From the NCBI GenBank assembly GCA_964502995.1, contig CAZCZB010000005.1, forward strand, positions 42,229-106,228: a stretch of 64,000 bases of DNA, read 5' to 3'. A model generated the notes under the pieces. The model searched no databases. It had not been told where the DNA came from and was given only the letters and a program-made list of their open reading frames with translations. A program made the position numbers and the translations under genes. Below are positions 31,814 to 41,047 of the stretch, piece after piece. This DNA is from Bin87 sp964502995. Its GTDB lineage: Bacteria; Chloroflexota; Dehalococcoidia; Lucifugimonadales; UBA3495. Each line of letters opens with the position of its first letter. Position 1 is the first letter of the stretch.

Positions 31814-34800
31814 ATGCGGAACATTGGTCTGCTGCTCTGGTTGTTGCCGCGACGGATTCGTTCGGCGTGGGGTCTGCTGGCCGTAACCGCATTCGGCGTC
31901 CTGGCCGCCGTTACCATCATGGCGCTGGGCGCGATGTATTCGCAGGCCCTGGCCGAAGCCGGCCTGCGTCACTCGCTGGCGGTTGCCTCTCCTTCGGTGA
32001 TCAACACCCAGGTTGTCGTTCGCAACCGTCCCATGTCTCCCGAGGACTATACCGCCCTGCGCGGCAAGATCGAGGGCATCATCGACGCCGATGTGGACTA
32101 CCTGGTGCGGGACAGCAACCGGTACGCCAGGATGCTGCCATCCCTTCCTCTTACCCGCGACGGCATGCCCTATGGAATCTCGGACGCGCCGCTGGGCCGG
32201 CCGTTCTTTGTAACCCGTTTCACCGAGCATACCCGGCTGGTGGAGGGCAAGTGGCCGTCGGACGGAGTGGCGATGGACCCGTCGGGCTGCGCCGATGTCG
32301 GCGGGTGCCCGAGCATCGAAGGCGTGCTGGGAGTGGATACCCTGCGCTTGCTGGGCTGGGACGTGGGACAGAGAACCTGGATGGTGGTGTTCGAAGGGGA
32401 CGAGTCCGAGCCACCCGAGTTCATCGCCGTGGACATCGTCGGCAGCGTGGAGCCCATCGACCCCCGGGCAGAATACTGGATGGGAGCCACCGACTATTTC
32501 CGCATCGGCGATTGGGACAATCAGCCCGTCGCGCCCATCTACGTTACCGAAAACGCTTATTTCAACGGCATTGGACAGCCTCATCCCACGCTGGTGGGAG
32601 ACTACGGCTGGCTCCTGTACCTGCAGACAGACACGATCACCGCCAGCACGGTGCAGAAAACCAGGGACGACCTGACTGCACTGGAAATCGACGTCAACAA
32701 CGAACTGCCCCGCTCCTACGTTCTGACGGGACTTGAAAACAGCCGAGGCACCGGACTGCTGGCCTCATATCAACGTGAGTTGACGCTGGCTCGCGCGCCG
32801 TTGTTCCTGTTCATATCGCTGGTGGTCGTGGTGATCCTGTACTTCCTGGCGTTGGCGGTGGGACTGTTGGCCGGGGCCCGTTCGGCGGAATCGTCCATGC
32901 TGCGCAGCCGGGGCGCCAGCGTGGGACAGGTGGGCGGCCTGCTGGCGGTGGGAGAAGGGGTCATCGTCGTCATTGCGACGGCCATCGGCCCGCTGATTGC
33001 CTGGGGCATCGGCAGCCTTTTTCTCATCGGCTCCATAGACCCGGCATCGCGGGCAGGCGTGGGCGAGGTCCCGCTGGACGTGACCCTGTCGTGGCAAATG
33101 TACGCCATGGGCGCGGTGGGCGGCCTGCTGAGCCTGGCGGTGCTAACCATCGCCGGCGGCAGCCTGGCCCGCCTGGGCATTCTGGACTTCCTGCGCGCCC
33201 GCGCCCGCCCGCCGTCGGCCCCGTGGATGCAGCGGTACTACATCGACGTGCTGGTAGTGGTCGCGCTGGGGGTGCTCATCTGGCAGATCCGCCAGCGCGG
33301 CGGATTCGTCGAGGGCGAATTGGCCGGGCGCGGCCCGGCGCTGGACCCATCCCTTCTGCTCGCGCCTTCGGCGGCGCTTTTGGCGCTGGCATTCGTGATG
33401 CTGCGCGCGCTGCCGTGGGTCATGGTGGCTACGTCATGGGTTGCCCAGAGATCCGCGCCGGCGTGGGTTTCATTGTCCCTGCGACAGATGGCCCGCCGTC
33501 CGCTGCCCTACGCGTCGCTCACGGTGGTGGTGACCATGGCCGCCGCGCTGGGAGTGTTCGCGGGGTCCTTCCAGACTACGCTGGCCCGCAGCGAGGCCGA
33601 TCAGGCCAGCCATCGCGTCGGCGGCGACATGGTGCTGGCGGGGGCCAAATTCCAGGGCAGTACCGAAGAGACGCGCATCGCACGCCTGCACGACATCGAG
33701 GGAGTGGAGGACTTTTCCGCCGTCATACGAAAATCCGTCGGCTTTCTTGACGGGGGAACACAGCGGGGAGTCGTGCTGGGCGTCGACCCGATCACAATGC
33801 CCCAGGCCTCATGGTGGCGCGACGATTTCGTCGAAGGAGAACCCGCGCCGCTGGACACCGTTCTCGCGCCCCTGCGGCGCACCTTGACTCCGGAGGCCGC
33901 CGGCGTCGAGTTGCCGCCCGGCACCGAGCAGGTCAGCATCAGGGTCAGGCGCGACGACGGAGTCCAGGCCGGAGCCGCCGTGCCGCTGCCCAGTTACCGG
34001 CTGTGGGTCCGCATCGGCAATCAGCGCGGATTCTACCGCACGCTGGAAATGGGAACGCTGGCTCCCCAGTTCGGACAGGACGATGCGTGGCAGCACCTCA
34101 CGGGCGTGATGCCCGACGAGAGCACGACCGCCTCCGCCGAGGACCAGTGGCGCGTGGTTGCGGTGTACATATCGGGCGATACCTTCTCGCGCACTCCACC
34201 CGGCGGCCTTTCCTTTGATAACATTGTCGCCCTCGGGCGCACTCTGCCGCCGGACGGACAGCTTGTTGAAGGCTTTGAGGAGGTGGGCGCTTGGACGGCG
34301 CTGCCCCAAGGCGGCAACGCGCCCGACCGCACCGAGAGATCCGCCGAGGCCGCCTACGCCGGCGATGCCGGCCTGGCCGTGCGCTGGGAAGAACCGTTGG
34401 GCCGCTCACCGCGCGGCATCGTCATACCGCCGGGTCAACTGCCACTGCCCTCCGTTGCCAATGCGGGATTCGAGGTGGGGCAGTCGGTGCGAATCACCGT
34501 CGACGGCTACGTCGTGCCCACGCGAGTGACGAGTGTTGTCAAACATTATCCCACCATGGACGACGGCCGGCCTTTCGTTGTCGTTTCCGTGCATGAACTG
34601 AGGGCGTGGCTTGACCAGGCTCCGGGGGCGCAACCCATTACGCCCGGCGAATGGTGGTTCGACATCGCCGACGACCCGGGTCTGGACCGGACGGCAGTGG
34701 CTGCCGAAATCCTTGACGTGGGCTATCGGCTCTCGTTCTTGCGCGACCGGGACCACGCCGTGGACCTGGCGACCCGCAACCCCCTGGCCGGCGGAGCGTG

Positions 34801-35218
34801 GGATGCGCTGACCGGCATCGGGCTGGCGGCGTTGGCGTTGGCGGTCGGGCTTGCCCTGTGCGCTCAGGCCGCCGTGGCCGTGCGCGAGCAGCGGGTGGAT
34901 ATGTCGGTGGGCTCCGCGCTTGGCCTGCCCAGGTGGCAGCGATTCGCCGGCCTGGCGCTGGAACGAATCCTCGTCGGCGCGCTGGGGATAATCATTGGCG
35001 GTCTGGCCGGATGGGGCCTGGCCCGCTGGACGTTGGGCGAACTGGCCAGCAATGCCTCCGGCGGTTCGGTCACTCCCCCGTTGGTTTTCGTCGCTCAGGG
35101 GCCCTGGCTGGCCGCGACCTTCATTTGCCTTGATATTGCGGCGGCGGCGGCCATCGCGCTGGCAGGAACCATAGCGAGCCGTCTGCGTCCGCCCGAAGTG
35201 CTGCGGGAGACCGAGTGA
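31814..35218 (+). CDS. FtsX-type ABC transporter permease, two-domain
   Basis: 1134 residues. It starts MRNIGLLLWLLPRRIRSAWG with the first membrane helix. A large extracytoplasmic part (about residues 40-330) is followed by a cluster of three or four helices including SAESSMLRSRGASVGQV (FtsX-like core), a second extracytoplasmic part and a C-terminal helix cluster (SVGSALGLPRWQRFAG). This double-FtsX layout is like LolE/MacB-family permeases of Chloroflexota and Actinobacteria. It overlaps the next permease by 4 bp (ATGA). No nucleotide-binding partner is adjacent, so an ATPase encoded elsewhere must energise it. Confidence 0.85.
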   Translation: MRNIGLLLWLLPRRIRSAWGLLAVTAFGVLAAVTIMALGAMYSQALAEAGLRHSLAVASPSVINTQVVVRNRPMSPEDYTALRGKIEGIIDADVDYLVRDSNRYARMLPSLPLTRDGMPYGISDAPLGRPFFVTRFTEHTRLVEGKWPSDGVAMDPSGCADVGGCPSIEGVLGVDTLRLLGWDVGQRTWMVVFEGDESEPPEFIAVDIVGSVEPIDPRAEYWMGATDYFRIGDWDNQPVAPIYVTENAYFNGIGQPHPTLVGDYGWLLYLQTDTITASTVQKTRDDLTALEIDVNNELPRSYVLTGLENSRGTGLLASYQRELTLARAPLFLFISLVVVVILYFLALAVGLLAGARSAESSMLRSRGASVGQVGGLLAVGEGVIVVIATAIGPLIAWGIGSLFLIGSIDPASRAGVGEVPLDVTLSWQMYAMGAVGGLLSLAVLTIAGGSLARLGILDFLRARARPPSAPWMQRYYIDVLVVVALGVLIWQIRQRGGFVEGELAGRGPALDPSLLLAPSAALLALAFVMLRALPWVMVATSWVAQRSAPAWVSLSLRQMARRPLPYASLTVVVTMAAALGVFAGSFQTTLARSEADQASHRVGGDMVLAGAKFQGSTEETRIARLHDIEGVEDFSAVIRKSVGFLDGGTQRGVVLGVDPITMPQASWWRDDFVEGEPAPLDTVLAPLRRTLTPEAAGVELPPGTEQVSIRVRRDDGVQAGAAVPLPSYRLWVRIGNQRGFYRTLEMGTLAPQFGQDDAWQHLTGVMPDESTTASAEDQWRVVAVYISGDTFSRTPPGGLSFDNIVALGRTLPPDGQLVEGFEEVGAWTALPQGGNAPDRTERSAEAAYAGDAGLAVRWEEPLGRSPRGIVIPPGQLPLPSVANAGFEVGQSVRITVDGYVVPTRVTSVVKHYPTMDDGRPFVVVSVHELRAWLDQAPGAQPITPGEWWFDIADDPGLDRTAVAAEILDVGYRLSFLRDRDHAVDLATRNPLAGGAWDALTGIGLAALALAVGLALCAQAAVAVREQRVDMSVGSALGLPRWQRFAGLALERILVGALGIIIGGLAGWGLARWTLGELASNASGGSVTPPLVFVAQGPWLAATFICLDIAAAAAIALAGTIASRLRPPEVLRETE

Positions 35219-38200
35219 TGACCGCCATCCTGAACCTTGGCTATGTTCTCGCGCGGCGGCGGCTCATGTCATCGTTCCGCATCGAGTTGACGGTGCTGCT
35301 CGGCGTCACGCTGGCCGTGGTGCTGCTTGCCAGCGCGGTGGTGTTCAACGACCTGCTGGCCGAAACCGCGCTGCGCCGCGCTCTGGGCGAGGCAGACTCC
35401 GGCAGTGTCAACATGTGGGTGCGCGTGTTCAACGACCTGGACGACCCCCGCACCGCCACGTCCGCCAGCGACCGTTACCTCAACTCCCAGTGGTTCGTTG
35501 GCCAGCGGGTGCTGCCGCCGTTGGGCGACGCCATCGAGGCGGTTTCGTTCCAGGTTGAAACATCCACGTTCTATTTCTCAGGACGGCCCAACCTGGACCA
35601 ACCGGATGACGTGCGCCCACGCGGGCGCATCCAGTACCTGTCCGGGGTGCAGGAGGAAAAGGGTAGGCTGGTGCAGGGGCGGTGGCCTGCAATGCCCGCC
35701 GACGGCGGATGGGACGATGCCACCGGAGACACTGAAAACATCGTGATCGAGGTGGCAGTTGACAGCCAGGGCTTCGAGTTCCTGGACATCCCGCTGGGCG
35801 AAGGATTCCAGATCGTGCCGGCCACCGGCGGCGACGGGCAGCCCTTGACACAGGTCGTCGTGGTCGGCGTTATCGAACCGGTGGACCGCGAGGACGAATA
35901 CTGGTATCGCCGGGACAAACTGCTCTCCTACCATGATGACCAGTGGACGCTGGTGCCGCTGTTCGTCTCGGAGGACACCCTGCGCCGTCAGGTTGGCCGG
36001 CGGTATCCCGGCATTTACACCAGTTCCGCGTGGTTCCTCCAGTTGGACCGCACCGGCCTGCCCGCCAAGCAGGTGGACGAGTTCCAGGTGGCGCTGAGAC
36101 AGGTGCGTCGCGACGTGTCCAACCATTTGCCCAACGGCAGCACATCCACGGGCCTGGCCCGCATTTTGGAGGACCACGAGGAAAGGTTGCTGCTGGCGCG
36201 CATCCCGCTGTTCCTGATGGTGTTCCTGGTCACCGGCATCCTGGCCTACTACCTGACCATCACCGCCGGCATGGTGATACGCGCCCGGGCCGGCGAGATC
36301 GCGATGCTCAAAAGCAGGGGCGCAACCACGTTCCAGATCGGGATACTCACCCTGGTGGAAGGGTTGCTGCTGGCGGTGCCGGCGCTGATCGTAGGGGTGT
36401 TGCTGTCTCCGTTGCTGGCTAAAGGTCTGGGCGGACTGGTCTTCGATTCAGCGTCGGGAGGCGCTCCGGTGTCGTTGTCCTGGCAGGCGTTCGGCATGGG
36501 CGCGGCCGGCGCAGCGCTGGCGGTGCTGGTGCTGTCGCTGGCGACCCTGGCGGCGGCAGGGAAAAGCATCGTGGAGTTCCGGCAGGCCGGCGCGCGCCCG
36601 GCCCGCACACCCTTCATTCATCGCTACTATCTGGATTTCCTGGGGCTCGCTATCATCGCGTTCCTGTGGTGGCAGATATCCAGCCGGGGCACGGTGCTGA
36701 CCCGCAGCCTGGGCGGTAGAGATCTTGAAATCGACTTCGCCCTGATGCTCGGCCCGGCCCTGGGCCTGATCGCGCTGGGTTTGCTGGTGATGCGATTCTT
36801 CCCGCTGCTGATGGGCCTGCTCGCCCGACTGGTGGGTCCGGTGGGCCCCGGATGGCTCGTACAAGGACTGCGACGCATTGCCCGCGACCCGATCGCGCCC
36901 GGCAGCCTGGTGGCCCTGCTGATGCTGGCAACCGCGCTGGGCGTGGTCGGCAGCGCGTTTTCGGCCACCCTGACCAAGAGCCTTGACGACCGCATCCGTT
37001 ACGAAACCGGCGCCGACATCCGCATCCAACACGACGGCGGGCGGATTCCCCGCGCGTTCACCGGCGCATCTAGGATATTGACCGATTCGGCGGAGGTGTT
37101 GCGCACCGAGGGCAGCCTGCTCACCGAGGGGTTCGGTTCCCAGCGCGTATCGGTGCTGGCCGTGGAGTCCGACCGCCTGGCCGACGTATCCTGGTGGCGC
37201 GAGGATTTCGGCGACGGCGACACGCTCCCCGAACTGATGGCGGCCATCGCGCCCACGCATCAAAACCAGGATGGACTGCAGCTTCCCGAAGGCGCCACCG
37301 GCCTCTCCATGTGGGCCCGCAGCGGTGGCCTGCCCAACCGGTTGGTAAACGTCATTGCCCGCTTGCGCGACAATTCCGGCCGCTACTACGACGTTCCCAT
37401 GGGCGACGTGACGGGCGGTGATTGGGTGCATCTGAATGGTACGGTTGCCCTGCGTCTGGGTCGGACGGGGCGGCCCACCGACGACGAGCAGAGGCCCCGG
37501 ATCGACCAACCCCCGCTCACCCTGATCAATTTGCAAATCGTCGGAAGGACCGGCGGCGACCGCCCCGGCATCATGTTCATCGACGGGTTGACCGCGCACA
37601 CTCCGCGGGGCGATGTAGTGATTTCGCCGTTCGACACTGCCGACGGGTGGAACTCCATCGAGGACTATGTCCGGCCCGGACTGTACTCGCTGGAAACCAG
37701 CCGCGCCGTATCCCAAACGGGCGGCGAAGGTTCCACGGTGTTCAGTTGGTCGCCGGGCGGCATCGGCGCGCCCGGGCTGCATCCCGGCGCGTCGCCGCCG
37801 CCGATGCCCGTTGTCGTCAGCCCGGAGATACTGGACGAAACCGGCTCGGAGATTGGAGATCAGATCAGTTTGGGGTTGTCCACGTTCGCGCTGCCAGTGG
37901 TGATCGCCGGAGTGACCGACTTCTTCCCGACGGTTGATCCACGCGAACAGCCCTTCTTCATCGCGGATCTCGCCACCTTCGTGGAGTACTCGAACATCCA
38001 TAGCCGCAGGGTCTTTGGGGGAGCCAACGAGCTATGGATCGACCGGGATATCGCCCCCAGTGATCTGGCATCCGCGCTGGCGGCGACCGAGTCGGCTACC
38101 AACCGTATCGGCGAGCTTGGCTTGAACACGGGCGACATCATCATCACCGAGGAGGAAGCGGAACTGCGTGGTCAGCAGCCATTGGCAAACGCCGGATGGG

Positions 38201-38622
38201 GCGGCCTGCTGGTGATTATGTTCCTGGCGTTGGCGCTGGCCAGCGCGTCGGGCATTGCCCTGTTCTGCTGGCTCGACACCCGGGAGCGGCAAACCGAGTT
38301 CGCGCTGCTGCGAACGCTGGGGAGCAGTCGCGGCCAACTCAACGGCGTGGTCTGGTTCAACCTGGCCATCGTCGTGATTGCCGGCGTGGCGGTTGGCACG
38401 TGGGCCGGCGCGCAGATCGGGGCGGCCCTGCTGCCGGTGCTGGAAGTGGCCGAGGGCGGAGTGCGAGCAACGCCGCCCCTGACCTTCGAAACCGACTGGC
38501 GGATGCTGGCCCTGGCCTACGCCGTGCTGGCGACGGTGAGTATCGTCACCGTGTTCTGGCTCGCCTACGTTACCGGACGGTTGGAAGTGCAGCGGGTGCT
38601 GCGCGCCGGCGAGGGCGGCTGA
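35215..38622 (+). CDS. FtsX-type ABC transporter permease, two-domain, partner of the preceding one
   Basis: 1135 residues, similar in length and layout to the preceding permease: N-terminal helix (LTVLLGVTLAVVLLASAVV), large extracytoplasmic domain, FtsX core with RAGEIAMLKSRGATTFQIG, second outer domain, and a C-terminal core with ETEFALLRTLGSSRGQLNGVVW. The overlap and matching build suggest a heterodimeric transporter acting on lipids, lipoproteins or peptides. There is no ATP-binding gene in the 31-39 kb region. Confidence 0.85.
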   Translation: MMTAILNLGYVLARRRLMSSFRIELTVLLGVTLAVVLLASAVVFNDLLAETALRRALGEADSGSVNMWVRVFNDLDDPRTATSASDRYLNSQWFVGQRVLPPLGDAIEAVSFQVETSTFYFSGRPNLDQPDDVRPRGRIQYLSGVQEEKGRLVQGRWPAMPADGGWDDATGDTENIVIEVAVDSQGFEFLDIPLGEGFQIVPATGGDGQPLTQVVVVGVIEPVDREDEYWYRRDKLLSYHDDQWTLVPLFVSEDTLRRQVGRRYPGIYTSSAWFLQLDRTGLPAKQVDEFQVALRQVRRDVSNHLPNGSTSTGLARILEDHEERLLLARIPLFLMVFLVTGILAYYLTITAGMVIRARAGEIAMLKSRGATTFQIGILTLVEGLLLAVPALIVGVLLSPLLAKGLGGLVFDSASGGAPVSLSWQAFGMGAAGAALAVLVLSLATLAAAGKSIVEFRQAGARPARTPFIHRYYLDFLGLAIIAFLWWQISSRGTVLTRSLGGRDLEIDFALMLGPALGLIALGLLVMRFFPLLMGLLARLVGPVGPGWLVQGLRRIARDPIAPGSLVALLMLATALGVVGSAFSATLTKSLDDRIRYETGADIRIQHDGGRIPRAFTGASRILTDSAEVLRTEGSLLTEGFGSQRVSVLAVESDRLADVSWWREDFGDGDTLPELMAAIAPTHQNQDGLQLPEGATGLSMWARSGGLPNRLVNVIARLRDNSGRYYDVPMGDVTGGDWVHLNGTVALRLGRTGRPTDDEQRPRIDQPPLTLINLQIVGRTGGDRPGIMFIDGLTAHTPRGDVVISPFDTADGWNSIEDYVRPGLYSLETSRAVSQTGGEGSTVFSWSPGGIGAPGLHPGASPPPMPVVVSPEILDETGSEIGDQISLGLSTFALPVVIAGVTDFFPTVDPREQPFFIADLATFVEYSNIHSRRVFGGANELWIDRDIAPSDLASALAATESATNRIGELGLNTGDIIITEEEAELRGQQPLANAGWGGLLVIMFLALALASASGIALFCWLDTRERQTEFALLRTLGSSRGQLNGVVWFNLAIVVIAGVAVGTWAGAQIGAALLPVLEVAEGGVRATPPLTFETDWRMLALAYAVLATVSIVTVFWLAYVTGRLEVQRVLRAGEGG

Positions 38623-38642
38623 CGCCGGGGCGCTGGCTGATC

Positions 38643-38879
38643 CTACGAGATATCTGCGCCGTTCCTGTTGCGCAGTTCGGCAATGGCGCTGGTCAACTCG
38701 GCAATCGTCGCCATCATTGCTTGACGCTCTTCGGCGGCTTGGCGACGCTCCTCCCGCATTTCGTGACGTTCCTCGCGCATTTCGTTTAGTAGCGCCTCGA
38801 TGCGCTCGTCTGCCCGTTTTCTTTCCTCGTCGGCCCGCCGGTTGGCTTCCTCAGTACGCTCTCGTTCTCTGCTGAGCAT
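38643..38879 (-). CDS. Small charged coiled-coil protein
   Basis: 78 residues from the ATG at 38879, almost all one highly charged helix (repeats of EExRRADEERKRADERI and MREERHEMREERR). GGGAGG lies about 13 bp upstream. Lies convergent with the permease gene. No family recognised; such proteins can be structural or simply low-complexity. Confidence 0.45.
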   Translation of the reverse strand: MLSRERERTEEANRRADEERKRADERIEALLNEMREERHEMREERRQAAEERQAMMATIAELTSAIAELRNRNGADIS

Positions 38880-39003
38880 GATAGCGTTGATACCTCCCGT
38901 CAGAGTGGTGGCTCCCAGCCATGCTCCGGTACACCGGGACGTTACGTCAACATTGATGAGGCTGGCCGCCGTGCTCGGATTGCACAATCCGATGGCTGCA
39001 TTA

Positions 39004-39150
39004 TCAACTGGTACAGGGCACTTTGGTAAAATACCACACCAGCCACGTCAAACCGGCCAGAACGCCCCCCAACATCACCGGCCCGCGCCAGAAATCGGCG
39101 TCGTAACCGAATACGTCCCAAAAGCGGCGGACACCGCCAAACACCGCCAT
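39004..39150 (-). CDS. Small membrane protein, directly downstream of HpcH gene
   Basis: 48 residues: MAVFGGVRRFWDVFG, then a membrane helix (VMLGGVLAGLTWLVWYFT) and a Cys near the end. The ATG abuts the HpcH stop (TAAATG), a start arrangement used in coupled genes. Too short to be picked by common length cut-offs; could be chance, but the amphipathic start and Trp-rich helix look real. Confidence 0.4.
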   Translation of the reverse strand: MAVFGGVRRFWDVFGYDADFWRGPVMLGGVLAGLTWLVWYFTKVPCTS

Positions 39151-40050
39151 TTACACCAGCCCCAGGCTCCGGCACATTTCCAGCATCGCCTTGGCGGTTT
39201 CCTCGTGGGCCACGTCCACCATGTCGCCGGCGTAGGTTACGGCGGCGGTGCCCTGGCGGCGGCTCTCTTCCATCGCGTCCAGCAGTCCCTGCCAGAAGGC
39301 GATTTCCTCGGGTGTGGGCGTGAAAATTTCGTTGACGATGGGCACGTGTGACGGGTGAATCAGGTGCATTCCTGTGTAGCCCAGCGCCTTGAGGTTGTTC
39401 GCCCAGTAGCGCAGCCCGTCGAGATCGCGGATGTCGAACCACCCGCCGCTGATGGGCCACTGGATGCCGGCGGCACGGCTGTCGATCAGCACCTTGCTCC
39501 GAAGGAACAGCGTTTCCTTGCCCTCCAGCGTCCAGCGGTATCCGACGCTGCGGGCGGTGTCGCCGCCCTTGCCGCCGCTGCCGCCCATGTGGGACACACG
39601 GTCCGACGCCATGGCGATGTCGTATGCAGACCGTATGCCCGACGCGGTTTCCAGGCCGGGGTCGATACAAACGGTGTTCAGGTCCATGCCCGCCTTGCGC
39701 TCGAAGTAGCGCAGCAACACGTCGGCCTCAACCACGTCCGCCGGAGTCTCCACCTTGGGAAGCAGTATTCCGTACAGACCGGGACGTGTAACCGCCTCCA
39801 GGTCGAATCCGGTCAGGCCCGTTTCCAAGCGGTTGACCCGCACGAACAGCGTTTGGCCGCGTTCGGCCAACTCGTCGATCATCCGGCCAACCAACGGGCG
39901 CGCGGCATCCTTGTCGTACTCAGGCACCGAGTCTTCCAGGTCCAGGATGAGCGCGTCCGCCCCATACTGAGGAGCCTTGCGCATCCAGTCCTCCTTGTTG
40001 CCGGGAACGAACATCACGGAGCGCAGGGGTTTGGTGGTGATTCGGGCCAT
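39151..40050 (-). CDS. HpcH/HpaI aldolase / CitE-like lyase
   Basis: 299 residues of the CitE/HpcH TIM-barrel family. RSVMFVPGNKEDWMRKA is the conserved N terminus, ALILDLEDSVP the Mg-binding region, LPKVETP and ETASGI follow. Such enzymes cleave or make C-C bonds in acyl-CoA esters (malyl-CoA or citramalyl-CoA). The start at 40050 has CAGGAGG 8 bp upstream. The actual substrate is not clear from sequence. Confidence 0.85.
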   Translation of the reverse strand: MARITTKPLRSVMFVPGNKEDWMRKAPQYGADALILDLEDSVPEYDKDAARPLVGRMIDELAERGQTLFVRVNRLETGLTGFDLEAVTRPGLYGILLPKVETPADVVEADVLLRYFERKAGMDLNTVCIDPGLETASGIRSAYDIAMASDRVSHMGGSGGKGGDTARSVGYRWTLEGKETLFLRSKVLIDSRAAGIQWPISGGWFDIRDLDGLRYWANNLKALGYTGMHLIHPSHVPIVNEIFTPTPEEIAFWQGLLDAMEESRRQGTAAVTYAGDMVDVAHEETAKAMLEMCRSLGLV

Positions 40051-40323
40051 GTTAGAGCCTCCTGTTGCAGGACAAATGCTAATTGGATGCCGCCAGCGCC
40101 GGGCGAGCCTGGGCAACCACGGCCACACCGTTGGACACGATTGAGGCGACGGCCGCCCAGTATAACGCCACTCAGCGTGGCTTGCTAAAACGGTCGCCCA
40201 GTGAATTCAGGGCCGTCCGTTTGTCTGTCCGTGTTCCCAAACCCGGACTGTCCTTTGAGGCTGGCGCAGGGGGTCGGAAGGGAACGCGCCGGGCCACAGC
40301 CGCCGGACGCGGCGACGCAACGG

Positions 40324-41007
40324 TCATCCCTGTTGCAATGGCCACAGGAGTCCCCAAGCGTCCGGAATATGCTCGTTGGAGGCGTCCTCTCCGTGCCACA
40401 ATTGCACGAGATTTCGCCATCCCGTTTTTGCCAGCGCGAATCCGTACACCGTAACGCCCGGGTTGCGTTCGACTATAGCGGTGGCCGCCATGGACAGGGT
40501 TTTGCCGGTGGCGACGAGATCATCCACGATGATAACGATGTCGGCGTCCAGCGGTTCGGCACGATACTCGGCGTGTTCCACCAGCAGCATCCGGAACTCC
40601 GGGTCAAGCCGGCCACGTCCGGTGGGCAAATGCGACTTTTTGGACAGGACACCGGGAACGAATCGGCAACCGGTAGCGTCAGCGCAGCGCCGGGCAATCT
40701 GTGACAAGGCGCCGTTCTCCGCTGCGCGGGTTTCTCCGGACCGCATGGCGGAGACGAACGCGACGCGGCCGGTATCCCGCCCCAGGCCATTCACCAACAA
40801 TTGCGCGGCGGCTTCCATCAGATTGCTTGCGCCCGTAACCGATGCCGGACCCTCGTCGAACTTGAAAGCCGTGAACCGCTGCGTCCATGGATCCTCGGGG
40901 GTATCTTCCAAGCGATAACCCAACGTGTAGGCCGCAGCCAATCCGTCACAATAGGTCAGCTCATCAAACCGGAGCAGCCCATAACAAAGGGTTGCTACGT
41001 CGCTCAT
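40324..41007 (-). CDS. Phosphoribosyltransferase-like protein
   Basis: 227 residues. The PRPP-binding loop reads IVIIVDDLVATGKTLS (type I PRTase signature), with a preceding hood region (FVSAMRSGETRA). The fold fits orotate/ComF-like phosphoribosyltransferases, but the N-terminal part (DELTYCDGLAAAYTLGYR) is not one I recognise. Substrate unknown. It precedes the CaiB stop by 40 bp on the same strand. Confidence 0.75.
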   Translation of the reverse strand: MSDVATLCYGLLRFDELTYCDGLAAAYTLGYRLEDTPEDPWTQRFTAFKFDEGPASVTGASNLMEAAAQLLVNGLGRDTGRVAFVSAMRSGETRAAENGALSQIARRCADATGCRFVPGVLSKKSHLPTGRGRLDPEFRMLLVEHAEYRAEPLDADIVIIVDDLVATGKTLSMAATAIVERNPGVTVYGFALAKTGWRNLVQLWHGEDASNEHIPDAWGLLWPLQQG

Positions 41008-41047
41008 TGCTCCATCCAGAAACCGGAATCGCCCGGGTGCGGGCGAG

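Noticed and set aside
36448..38001. Minus-strand open frame of 517 codons
   Set aside because: Antisense to the second FtsX-type permease, no recognisable motifs.
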